Source: Bifidobacterium rousetti
GTDB lineage: Bacteria > Actinomycetota > Actinomycetes > Actinomycetales > Bifidobacteriaceae
NCBI RefSeq assembly: GCF_008698235.1
Contig: NZ_PEBH01000005.1
Span: 29,532 to 93,531, forward strand
Direction: 5' to 3'
DNA length: 64,000 nucleotides
Notes under the pieces: generated by a model
Databases searched by the model: none
The model's input: only the letters and a program-made list of their open reading frames with translations
What the model was told of the DNA's origin: nothing
Translations under genes and position numbers: made by a program
Shown here: positions 55,126 through 63,783 of the stretch, in pieces
Layout of the letters: each line of letters begins with the position of its first letter
Numbering within the stretch: the first letter of the stretch is position 1

Positions 55126-57795
55126 TCACTGGGCCTTGAAGGCGATGCCCTCGTCACGCCACTTGTGCATCACCAGCACGCCACGCTCGTTCGCCGACGT
55201 GGTCAGCAGGTGATCACCGTTACCCGGGTTGTACAGACGGTGCACATCGGTCTTCGCGCCATCCGGCACGTAGAACGCAATGCCCTCGAACCGCCAGCCG
55301 GCCTTCACCAGCACGTCACGCTCACGCTGGGACGTGGTGAACAGGTGTTTGGCGCCCGGGTTGTACAGGCGGTACACCGGCGTGCCCTTGTCCGAGGACA
55401 TGCGGAACGCCACACCCTCATCACGCCACACACCGGAAGCACGCAACACCGACTGCTCGACCGCACCGGCCGTGTAGAAGTGCTCGCCGCTACGCGGGTT
55501 GTAGAACCGCTCCACATCAACGATCGTCGCCGACGGCGTGGTCGTACCACCATTACCGCCGTTGTTGTTGCCGGAACCGCCGTTGTTACCGCCGTTACCG
55601 GAACCGCCGTTACCGCCGGTGGAGTCCTTCTGCCACTGGGCGTACAGGGTTGCGTCACCCGTCAGCGAGAACTCTTCACCGGGCTGGTACGACTTGCCCT
55701 TGCCATCGGCCTGCGTGTTCCATCCCACGAAGTGATACCCAGCAAGCTGGAACCCGTTGGCGGACAGCTTCACCTTGGTACCGATCACATTCAGCGTGGG
55801 AGCGGTCGTGCCTGTGGCTTTCTCGTTGTTCTTGTCATAGGTGACCGCCGCTGTGTCCGCGAACTGCGGGGTCAGAGCCAGATCGCCCGCCACCTTGAAC
55901 GGATCGACCTTGCCGGTGACCGGCGTGTTGCCGCTGTCGAAATTCACGTCACCTTCGGTCAGGCTGCTGGTCCACGTCCAGCCGAGGAACTTGTGGCCCG
56001 GCCAGGTCATGGACGGCAGATCGAAGCCCTTGTCATACGTGTACGCATACGGCAACGGTGCATCCTGCGAAAGCTGCGCGCCCTCGGGCAGGTTAGCGTA
56101 CGTGATCGTATACGCCTCCGGCTCCCACTGGGCCACCATGCGCCACTTGCCGGCGGTCACCGTGAATTCCTTACCCGGTTGGACATCCGTGCCCTCAGTG
56201 CTGGTGCCATTGTCCTCGACCAGCTTCCAAACCTTGAACGTGTAACCGGTCAACGTCGGTGCAGAAGAAGGAGCAGTGCCCTTCCACGTATACGAACCGT
56301 CATCATTCTGACTACGGGTCAAAGGCACATTCACCCAACGCGTCCACTGAGACTGGTTCGGATACCCCTCCGGCAGGTTCCTGTCGAATGTCAGATCAGC
56401 AGCATCCTGCACGTACTTGGTCACATCCAGCACCTGACCGTTGTACGACACCGGAGTCAGCGCCACGTTGCCGGTGAACGTGAACTTGGACAGATAATCC
56501 TTCACATCCTTGACCGACGACTCAGGAATGACGAAACCAACATTGACACGCGAATCAGGGTTATATCCCATGAACCACGTGTAGAAAGCGTTACCGATAG
56601 TCGCTTGGCCGGAAACCGTCGCCGGCAAGGTGATTGGCTGCAACGGGTATGTACGGCTTTCACTCTTGCAGCCTCTCAAGTGTTCGCCCTGCTGGAAAGC
56701 ATTATCGGAGATAGTCAGGTTCGTTACCTGTTCAGGTAGCGTGACGTTGGTCAGCGTGTCGGTGCACCTATCCTGAAAAGCAACTTGGCCAAATGTCAAA
56801 TCTTCCATCATCTTGGGAAAGACAACAGACTTCAATCCCGAGTTATAAGCATTACCGAACTGTTTCTGGAAAACGATCTTCTTCAGATTATCAGGGAATA
56901 TGATGGTATCCTGCAACTGTCCTACAAATGCATTGCCACCAATGATCAATGTATCAGATTGTGTTGGCCAAACAATTGTAAGAGGTTCGCTTCCGTTATA
57001 ACGAGAAAACGCATTGGCAGAGACACTAGTCAATTGAGGCGGAAGCTTCACATATTTCAACGTAGAAATAAGAGAAAACTCATTACCCGCGATCTGTTTC
57101 GCTTCAGAATTATCAGGGAATATGATCTGCTCGAGATAGGTACCGCGGAAAGCATCTCCGGCACCCTGATACTTAGCAGGAAGGGTAAGAGTACCGGTAA
57201 GACCGCTTTCTGCGAATGAAGAAGTGCTCAAGCGCAACGTTTCTGTCCGCTGAGCGTCATCCGCAAACACCAAATGCTGAATGTTGCCTTTACCGAACGC
57301 ACCTACCCCAATCAAAGTCACATCCTTACCGATGGTCAACGTGCCGATACGGTAATCGTTGTATGAGGATGGCGTATTATGTGCGACTCCGCCAATCGCC
57401 CTGACATTGTCCGCGAACGTCACGTCGTAGCACACATCCTTGCCCTTCACAGGGTGGAATGACGTGACCCACGTACCCGCACTATTCCACGAGAAATCAT
57501 CAGTGTTGTTCGAACCATCCGATTTCTTCGTACTGATCGCGACGCACTGCTCAACAGCCTGTGAGTCACCTTGCTCAGCGCCATCCGCCGGTTGCGAACC
57601 CGTCTGCGTGTTCGTGTCCTTGGAAGGCGTAGTGACAGTCTGGGAGGAGGCGTCTCCACCATTCGCCGTCCCCGTCGACGTGTCATTCGTCGCCGCGTTC
57701 GCAAGCGGCGTGACCGCCAATGATCCCAATGTGCACACGGCCGCGACCAGCGCCAGGAAGCGCCGCCCGACCCCAAAGTCTTTTCCGACTCTCAT
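55126..57795 (-). CDS. Large secreted surface protein: LRR-like, InlB-type and DUF5648-like repeats
   Basis: The 889-residue protein starts at 57795 (AAGGTGG eight bases upstream) with a signal peptide (FLALVAAVCTLGSLAV, cleavage after NAA near 35). Residues 110-460 form BspA/LRR_5-type repeats (ITLPATVSGQATIGNAFYTW, VTNLTISDNAFQQG). Residues 470-740 hold InlB-type (Flg_new) repeats ending FLGWTW, FVGWNTQADGKGKSYQPGEE and TLYAQW. A Gly/Asn linker follows. Residues 760-889 carry three DUF5648-like repeats (RFYNPRSGEHFYT, RLYNPGAKHLFTT, RLYNPGNGDHLLTT), each with an EGIAF-like ending. There is no LPXTG or terminal helix, so cell binding would depend on the repeats. The stretch 56780-57420 is visibly richer in A and T than the rest. 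Confidence 0.88.
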   Translation of the reverse strand: MRVGKDFGVGRRFLALVAAVCTLGSLAVTPLANAATNDTSTGTANGGDASSQTVTTPSKDTNTQTGSQPADGAEQGDSQAVEQCVAISTKKSDGSNNTDDFSWNSAGTWVTSFHPVKGKDVCYDVTFADNVRAIGGVAHNTPSSYNDYRIGTLTIGKDVTLIGVGAFGKGNIQHLVFADDAQRTETLRLSTSSFAESGLTGTLTLPAKYQGAGDAFRGTYLEQIIFPDNSEAKQIAGNEFSLISTLKYVKLPPQLTSVSANAFSRYNGSEPLTIVWPTQSDTLIIGGNAFVGQLQDTIIFPDNLKKIVFQKQFGNAYNSGLKSVVFPKMMEDLTFGQVAFQDRCTDTLTNVTLPEQVTNLTISDNAFQQGEHLRGCKSESRTYPLQPITLPATVSGQATIGNAFYTWFMGYNPDSRVNVGFVIPESSVKDVKDYLSKFTFTGNVALTPVSYNGQVLDVTKYVQDAADLTFDRNLPEGYPNQSQWTRWVNVPLTRSQNDDGSYTWKGTAPSSAPTLTGYTFKVWKLVEDNGTSTEGTDVQPGKEFTVTAGKWRMVAQWEPEAYTITYANLPEGAQLSQDAPLPYAYTYDKGFDLPSMTWPGHKFLGWTWTSSLTEGDVNFDSGNTPVTGKVDPFKVAGDLALTPQFADTAAVTYDKNNEKATGTTAPTLNVIGTKVKLSANGFQLAGYHFVGWNTQADGKGKSYQPGEEFSLTGDATLYAQWQKDSTGGNGGSGNGGNNGGSGNNNGGNGGTTTPSATIVDVERFYNPRSGEHFYTAGAVEQSVLRASGVWRDEGVAFRMSSDKGTPVYRLYNPGAKHLFTTSQRERDVLVKAGWRFEGIAFYVPDGAKTDVHRLYNPGNGDHLLTTSANERGVLVMHKWRDEGIAFKAQ

Positions 57796-58018
57796 TCCCC
57801 GTACCACCTTGTCTCTCTAAATATGGGAAACGGGACCGTTCACAACCAGTCCTTAACCCAACATCGATACCCCCCCCCCAGACGTTTTCTTCCGAAAATC
57901 GGAACCCATACCATCCATTGAACACAGCGGAAGCCGACATTCCGCACTCCGCGCACGACACACCGATCCCACCAACTCGGCCCAGCACACGGGAAGCGTG
58001 CCCCCGGAGGCGTGCCTC

Positions 58019-58122
58019 ATGAGCGACTTCTCGTTGAAGATTCACATTTTATGAGCGAGATTTACGCCGTCTGAAACATTTCATGAGCGAGTTTCGACGA
58101 GATGGCACCATTTCATGAGCGA
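58019..58122 (+). repeat. Iteron array, 32-bp period x4 (TTTCATGAGCGAG)
   Basis: ATGAGCGA starts at 58019, 58051, 58083 and 58115, an exact 32-base period. The flanking consensus is TTTCATGAGCGAGATT and the bases between copies are not conserved. The array sits between the 5' end of the surface-protein gene and the 3' end of ATPase C, next to no ATPase promoter. The rest of this 380-base gap (57796-58018) shows only a C-run (CCCCCCCCC near 57870) and nothing else I can support. Confidence 0.93.
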
Positions 58123-58177
58123 GATTGCCGTGACGGGCGATGTGGAGGGGAGTATCCCACCGGGCCACGGGACGACC

Positions 58178-59476
58178 TCACGGACGCAGGGTGGTGACCG
58201 GCGCGACGACCACGCCATCGGGGCGTGTATAGCCGTATGCGCCTGTGCCGGTGAGCACCATCAGGAAGCTCGGGTTTTGCATTCGCCCCGTGTCAATGCG
58301 ATCAGCCAGTTTCTGCAGATTCGCGGCGCCCTCGTCGATAAGCCGGTCGCCGCCGAGCTTGACCTCGATCAGACCATACCGGCCATCCCGCAGATGAACC
58401 ACCGCATCACACTCCAATCCGGTCTTATCCCGGTAATGGAACATCTGCCCGTCCAATGCGTCCGCATACACGCGCAAATCACGCACGCACATGCCTTCGA
58501 ACAGCAATCCGAATGTCTCCAAGTCGCGCAACACGCCCGACGGGTTCACACCCAACGCGGCCGTCGCTATCGAGGGATCCACGAAATGACGCGTATCAGC
58601 AGACCGGATCGCCGTCTTCGATCTGAGGTTCGGATTCCAAGCCGGCATATCCTCGATGACGAAGATCTTCTCCAACGCCCTCAGGTATGACTGCACGGTT
58701 TTGACGCTCGGCCCCGATTCATCAGACGCGGCAACATCGGTGGCGATCTGCGCGACCGATGTCTGCGAGGATTCCATGCGGGCATAAGAACGCATCAGAC
58801 GTCGAGCCATATGCGGATCCCGCTCGACATCATCCACACGGGAGATATCGGATTCCACGACGGCATCGACGTAGTCCACCGACTGCTGGAGCGCAGCCTC
58901 GTCATCATCGATGCCAACCGCCCGAGGCCAGCCACCACGACACAGCAAAAACGCCAACCGCTCTATCGTGGTTCCTGCATGAACCGGACGCACCTGTTCC
59001 CCGTCGAACAATGCAGACAACGAGATCGCCCCCGAGGAATCGCCCGATTCGTACAAGCTCATTGGCCGCATCCGCATCCTGGTGATCCGTCCCGTGCCGG
59101 TATGAGAGATCAGGCTGAGATTCGGAGGCACACTCGAACCGGTGAGGAGAAATTGCCCGAACTCGCCACGTTGATCCACCTCGAAACGGACGGCATCCCA
59201 CAATTGCGGAGCCAGCTGCCACTCATCGATCAGCCGGGGAGTATCGCCCTCCAAGAGAAACGACGGCTGGGTTTCAGCGAACAACAGGTTCTGGGCGCGC
59301 TGCGCGGGATCGGCCATGTACAGCGTGCTTGCGGCGAGCTGCTCGCATGTCGTGGTCTTGCCGCACCACTTCGGTCCTTCGACCAGCACTGCGCCCTTGG
59401 CCGCAAGCCTCTTGCCCAACAGCGTGTCATATACCCGCGGAAGGTATTGCTTCCCATGTTTTGTCGTCGCAGCCAT
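58178..59476 (-). CDS. ATPase C: AAA-type ATPase with DUF4143 domain
   Basis: The 432-residue protein has Walker A EGPKWCGKTTT near 34-44, Walker B PRLIDEWQLAP near 80-90, and sensor LLTGSSVPP near 110. The middle segment FLLCRGGWPRAV is a DUF4143 hallmark. The C-terminal nuclease-like fold has GLLFEGMCVRDL, then HYRDKTGLECDAVV and GLIEVKLGG, giving the E...D...ExK residues. The ribosome binding site GAGGA is supplied by the first copy of the 23-bp iteron array directly upstream, so repeat and translation start are physically merged. It is transcribed in the same direction as ATPase D but 157 bases away, with its own array. Confidence 0.88.
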   Translation of the reverse strand: MAATTKHGKQYLPRVYDTLLGKRLAAKGAVLVEGPKWCGKTTTCEQLAASTLYMADPAQRAQNLLFAETQPSFLLEGDTPRLIDEWQLAPQLWDAVRFEVDQRGEFGQFLLTGSSVPPNLSLISHTGTGRITRMRMRPMSLYESGDSSGAISLSALFDGEQVRPVHAGTTIERLAFLLCRGGWPRAVGIDDDEAALQQSVDYVDAVVESDISRVDDVERDPHMARRLMRSYARMESSQTSVAQIATDVAASDESGPSVKTVQSYLRALEKIFVIEDMPAWNPNLRSKTAIRSADTRHFVDPSIATAALGVNPSGVLRDLETFGLLFEGMCVRDLRVYADALDGQMFHYRDKTGLECDAVVHLRDGRYGLIEVKLGGDRLIDEGAANLQKLADRIDTGRMQNPSFLMVLTGTGAYGYTRPDGVVVAPVTTLRP

Positions 59477-59482
59477 CAGCGT

Positions 59483-59566
59483 TTCCTCATTTGGACCGTT
59501 TTCACTTCCTCATTTGGACCGATTCTATTTCCTCATTTGGACCGTTTTCGTTTCCTTATTTGGACT
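59483..59566 (-). repeat. Iteron array, 23-bp period x4, upstream of ATPase C
   Basis: TTCCTCATTTGGAC (minus strand GTCCAAATGAGGAA) starts at 59483, 59506, 59529 and 59552, an exact 23-base period; the last copy has one change (TTCCTTATTTGGAC). The copy nearest the gene provides the ribosome binding site, seven bases from the start codon. Confidence 0.95.
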
Positions 59567-59632
59567 TTTCGGACTGCATGCGCTCTTGACGACAAACGAA
59601 CATCCACCAACGTCCCGGTGAAAGATCAACCC

Positions 59633-61036
59633 TCACCCAAGCAGCTCCGGCAGCCCGACAAGTCGCACGGACTCGTCGGCGGCGGCCAAGTCGGTTAGCG
59701 ACTGCGTGAACCCGGACAACGAGAACAGAACATAATGCCGCTCCTGCACGCCCAGTTTGGCGGCGCGGGTGCGTAGCAGCTCAAGCATCGACAGGTCCAT
59801 CGGCGTGGTGCGGAACTTGCATTCGCCGACGATCGCCTTGGTGCCGGACCTATCCAGTCCCGCCACGTCGATCTCATCGGTGCGATCCCACCAGCGCCCC
59901 ACGCGATTCAAACGGAACGGCAGATCGCCGCGCACGCTCTCCCGCATCAGCCATGCGGCGCACATGCGTTCAAAGGCGTGCGACGCGAAATCGTGAAGCA
60001 CCGGCCGAACGTTCTCTGCATAGACGCCGTCGATGTCGCCGCTATCCAGTTCGGAACGGTTCGGATAGACGAATGAATACCAGAACCCGAAGAAGTCGTC
60101 CGAAAGACGGTACAGGCCGCGCATGCCCTTGGCCTGTTCCGCGACCCGCGCCGTGACCGGGAACTCGCGTTGCACGATGCCGACCTCGATCAGCGAGGAC
60201 AGGTAGAACCCCAGAGTCCCCGGCGGAATCAGAGTGTGCGTCGCGATGTCATTGAGTTTGGTGTCACCCAGTGCGATGGCGCGAATGATCGTGCTGTACT
60301 TGCCGGTCTCACGGAACTCCTCCCGCATGAGCACGTCCGGCTCCGAATACAACGCCGCTCCCCGGCGCAGAATGTAGCGTTTGATGTTCCATTCCAACGT
60401 CCGATCGGGATCGAACGTGGACAGGTATTGCGGCACGCCGCCCAGAATCGCATACACCAGAGCCTTGTCTTCATCGGAATATCGCGGGAAGAATTTCACG
60501 GCATCCCAGTACGGCATCGGCAGCATCTTGAGCACTCCGGTGGCGCGACCGTACAGAGGCGCTTTTTCGGAAAGGATCTCCTTCTCAATGAAGCTCATCG
60601 CACTGCCGCACAGCACGATCATGAGGTTCCTGTGACGCAAGGTATGATCCCAGAGATTCTGCAGGATGGACGGCAGGGATGGATCGCTTTTGACCAGATA
60701 CGGGAACTCGTCGAAGATGATCAGTCGGCGGCGTCCGTCCTCGGGTTCGGGCAATTCCGCCAAGTCGCTCAACGCCGCCCGCCAATCGGGGTATCGATCA
60801 AGGTACCGTCCCGCCGGCGCCCCCTCCTCGAACATACGACGGGAGAACTCGGACAACTGCTCCTCCCTGGTGCCCATCTGCGCGGAGAAGAACAACGTCG
60901 GCCGACCTTGTGCGAAATGGGACAGGGTTTCCGTCTTTCCGATGCGCCTGCGGCCATACACGATGACCAATTGCGCCTTGGCATCGTCATAGCAGTCCTG
61001 CAACAGGGATAGATCGTCGTCGCGTCCGATGAACAT
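59633..61036 (-). CDS. ATPase D: archaeal-type ATPase with DUF234 domain
   Basis: The 467-residue protein starts at 61036 (MFIGRDDDLSLLQ) with GGAGG eight bases upstream. Walker A is VYGRRRIGKTETL near 27-38, Walker B RRLIIFDEFPYL near 100-110, and the sensor MIVLCGSAMSFIE near 140. A winged helix near 270-330 follows (TLIPPGTLGFYLSSLIEVGI). The C-terminal DUF234 domain has a PD-(D/E)XK-like core: FERMCAAWL, EIDVAGLD and AIVGECKFRTTPMD. It belongs to a related but distinct branch from ATPases A-C. Its upstream array has a third spacing, 15 bp. Confidence 0.88.
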   Translation of the reverse strand: MFIGRDDDLSLLQDCYDDAKAQLVIVYGRRRIGKTETLSHFAQGRPTLFFSAQMGTREEQLSEFSRRMFEEGAPAGRYLDRYPDWRAALSDLAELPEPEDGRRRLIIFDEFPYLVKSDPSLPSILQNLWDHTLRHRNLMIVLCGSAMSFIEKEILSEKAPLYGRATGVLKMLPMPYWDAVKFFPRYSDEDKALVYAILGGVPQYLSTFDPDRTLEWNIKRYILRRGAALYSEPDVLMREEFRETGKYSTIIRAIALGDTKLNDIATHTLIPPGTLGFYLSSLIEVGIVQREFPVTARVAEQAKGMRGLYRLSDDFFGFWYSFVYPNRSELDSGDIDGVYAENVRPVLHDFASHAFERMCAAWLMRESVRGDLPFRLNRVGRWWDRTDEIDVAGLDRSGTKAIVGECKFRTTPMDLSMLELLRTRAAKLGVQERHYVLFSLSGFTQSLTDLAAADESVRLVGLPELLG

Positions 61037-61082
61037 CACGCACCTCCGTCGCGGAATCACTGAATCACAAAATCACAGAATA

Positions 61083-61120
61083 TATAGTCACGACTTATAT
61101 AGTCGTAACTATTATAGTCA
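61083..61120 (-). repeat. Iteron array, 15-bp period x3, upstream of ATPase D
   Basis: TATAGTCA/G starts at 61083, 61098 and 61113, an exact 15-base period, in a very AT-rich patch. The second copy also forms an inverted repeat CGACT-TATAT-AGTCG (61091-61105). AATCAC direct repeats (61056-61077) lie between it and the start codon at 61036. The AT-rich repeats probably overlap the promoter. Confidence 0.85.
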
Positions 61121-61325
61121 TACCCATATTGGATTCACCCCACGGCACCCCACGGCACCCCGCCCGGAAACCGGCACGAAATCACTCCACAATCAGCCTG
61201 TGGAACGAGGGCGATATGCCTATCCCCATGGTTAGAATGACAACAGCGTGGCAGGCCCCGGGCCCGCCGCCGCACACCTTTCCGCAGCACGGTCAGTGCA
61301 TGGGCAGTATGGAGTCGAAGGAACA

Positions 61326-63704
61326 ATGAAGCCTCAGTTGGGTGACACGCTTTTCAACCGCTACACGTTGGTCGCCCTGCTTCGCGACGAGCCCGGCGTT
61401 CAAGCCTGGAAGGCGAACGACCGCGTGCTCGCGCAGGATTGCCAGCTCTTCGTCCTGACCGCCCCGGACACCCTCGAAAGCGTCTCCTCCCTGGCTTCGC
61501 AGTCCGGTCTCAGGGACGGCATGACGCCCGTCCTGCAGTTCCGCAAGGCCGGTGACGCCGCGGTGCTCGTCACCAAGCTGGAGACCGGTCTGTCGCTGAC
61601 CGAGTACCTGCGCGGCAAGGCGCACGGCACGTTCAGCTACGAGGCGATGCGTTCCGTCATCGGCGACGCCGCGACCATCGTCTCCGGCATCGAGGATCCG
61701 CGACTGTCGACCGACACGATCCGCATCGCCGTCACCGGCGTGGAGATCACCGACGTCCCGTTGACCCCCCTGCTTGCCGAGCCCTCGGGCGCCCCCGATG
61801 GCATGCCCGCCGAACAGCTGGCCATCCGCCAGCTCGCATCCGTCCTGTACGGCATGCTCAAGCGCAAGCCGGTCACGCCCGATACCGAATACGATCTGAC
61901 GTCGCTCGACGCGGACATGCCGACCGAGTTCCACGTGATCCTGTCACGCGGCCTCGAACTACCGAACGCGAACACCGGCAAGCGCGGCGAGCCGATGCTC
62001 ACGCTCGGCGAGCTGACCGCGCTGCTCGGCGAGTGGACGCCGCTTGATCAGCTGTCCGACCGCGATCTCGCCCTGCCGACCGACGCCGGCGAAGGGTCGA
62101 TCTCGACCGTCGCCGTGCGCGACCTGTCGAAGTCGAAGCTCGTCGAGCTGCCCGCCTCCGATGTGACCACCGAGCGACTGCCCGAGCTCAACATCCATCG
62201 CGCGCCGAGCGAGCAGGAGGCCGCCCGTCACGCCGACGCGGTCGTCGCCGCGCAGAACGCGGAGAGCTTCGCGGACATGGAGGAGTCGTTCAAGCAGTAC
62301 TCCCCGCATGATTTCTTCGCGATGGGCCGCAACGTGCCGCCGAAGGAGCGCGCACGGATCGCCGCGCAGTCGTACATCGCGCCTGCGGGTGCTGGGTCCG
62401 GTGCTGGTGCTGGGTCCGGCGTTGCGGGTGATGCCGCGGCCGCAGGATCGGGCGTCGGCGCAGGTGCCGCTTCCGGTACTTCTGGTACGGGTGCTCAGGG
62501 TGCCGGCGCCGGTTCCGGCGCATCGACGAACGCCCTTGGCCATGCCTCGCAATACCGCACCGAGGATCTGGTCAACGATTTCTCCTTCCAGGTCTATCCG
62601 GCCCCGGTCGCCCTGCCGGACGACATGAACACCGGCGAGCAGACCTCGCGTATCCCGATCATCACCGATTCGAACATGCCCACGGTCGCGATCGACATGC
62701 GCGACCCCGAGCACATGGCCATCGAGGGATTCGAGGACTTCGTCAACCCGCATGAGGATGACGGCGAATACGCGGACGATGGACATGGGCGCGGGAATGG
62801 CCGTGGTCGAGGTTCGCGCGACAGGCGCGGACGCGGGAATGACGCCGATCACGGTCAGGTGAACGCCGGTGCCGTCAACGGCAACGGTCCCCATGCAGGC
62901 GTGAACACCGGTTCGAATGGAACGCCGGCATCAGGCCAGGGCCAGAACCACGGCCAGCAGGCCGGGGTCGCCGGAGCGGCCGATCACACGAACGGCCACG
63001 CCGGTCCGGGTGCCGCGAACGGCTCCGGTACCGCCGCCGGACAGCACGGTGACGTTTCCCAGGACACTGTCGCCGGTCACACCGCCGCCGGTCACACCAC
63101 CACCGACGGCAATCCGGCCTCCGGCAACACCAACGTCGGAGCCGGCACGCACGGTGTTGCCGGTGTCAATGTCAATGGTCACGGCGGTGCTGCACCTGTC
63201 GGCAACGAACACGTCAACGAGCACATCGCCCCCGGTTCGATGCCGCCGGCGATCCCGGTCAGCCCCGCGTTGCCGCCCCGACCGGTTGCGCCTGATTTCG
63301 ACATGAATCATCCGCCGAGTTTCAAGCCGAAGTCGATGCTGGATCGTGATCCGGCCGACGATGCGCATGAGGATCTGTCCGACAAGCATCTGCTTGGCAA
63401 GATGACCACCGCGACCGTCGCCCTGATCGTGGCGGCGCTGGTGCTGGTGGTCCTGCTCGCGGGCGCGCTGGTGCTGTTCCTGACGACCAGCACGAATCCG
63501 GCGGATCACAACCTCGACAAGAACAATCAGTGGCCCGACGATTCGAACGTCCCCTTCGGCGACGACCAAAACGGCGACGGTTCGTCCGACGGAACCACGA
63601 CCCAGCAGTCCGGTGACCAGTCCGGTACTACCTCCGCCGACGGTTCGGATGACGGCGGTTCCGACGTCATCCTGATCGACGTCACCGACGCCTATTTCCG
63701 CTGA
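61326..63704 (+). CDS. Single-pass membrane protein with degenerate kinase fold (MurJ-associated pseudokinase)
   Basis: ATG 61326 follows AAGGAA and gives 792 residues. Residues 1-230 resemble a protein-kinase fold without catalytic residues. NRYTLVALLRDEPGVQAWKA replaces the Gly loop, LVTKLETGLSLTEYLRGK corresponds to the hinge, and no HRD or DFG motif is present. A 370-residue Gly/Ala/His/Asn low-complexity region follows, with DNA repeats such as GCTGGTGCTGGGTCCG near 62390. One membrane helix lies near 700-725 (VALIVAALVLVVLLAGALVL), followed by an Asp/Ser/Gly-rich outer tail. In mycobacteria the pseudokinase is fused to MviN and binds the FHA protein FhaA. Equivalence is inferred from synteny. 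Confidence 0.8.
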   Translation: MKPQLGDTLFNRYTLVALLRDEPGVQAWKANDRVLAQDCQLFVLTAPDTLESVSSLASQSGLRDGMTPVLQFRKAGDAAVLVTKLETGLSLTEYLRGKAHGTFSYEAMRSVIGDAATIVSGIEDPRLSTDTIRIAVTGVEITDVPLTPLLAEPSGAPDGMPAEQLAIRQLASVLYGMLKRKPVTPDTEYDLTSLDADMPTEFHVILSRGLELPNANTGKRGEPMLTLGELTALLGEWTPLDQLSDRDLALPTDAGEGSISTVAVRDLSKSKLVELPASDVTTERLPELNIHRAPSEQEAARHADAVVAAQNAESFADMEESFKQYSPHDFFAMGRNVPPKERARIAAQSYIAPAGAGSGAGAGSGVAGDAAAAGSGVGAGAASGTSGTGAQGAGAGSGASTNALGHASQYRTEDLVNDFSFQVYPAPVALPDDMNTGEQTSRIPIITDSNMPTVAIDMRDPEHMAIEGFEDFVNPHEDDGEYADDGHGRGNGRGRGSRDRRGRGNDADHGQVNAGAVNGNGPHAGVNTGSNGTPASGQGQNHGQQAGVAGAADHTNGHAGPGAANGSGTAAGQHGDVSQDTVAGHTAAGHTTTDGNPASGNTNVGAGTHGVAGVNVNGHGGAAPVGNEHVNEHIAPGSMPPAIPVSPALPPRPVAPDFDMNHPPSFKPKSMLDRDPADDAHEDLSDKHLLGKMTTATVALIVAALVLVVLLAGALVLFLTTSTNPADHNLDKNNQWPDDSNVPFGDDQNGDGSSDGTTTQQSGDQSGTTSADGSDDGGSDVILIDVTDAYFR

Positions 63705-63783
63705 TCCATCCCTGATGGTCCCGGATGTACAGCCGGATATAACCGGTATGTCCGGTATACAGGTACGCCCGGTAGTTGCTTGG

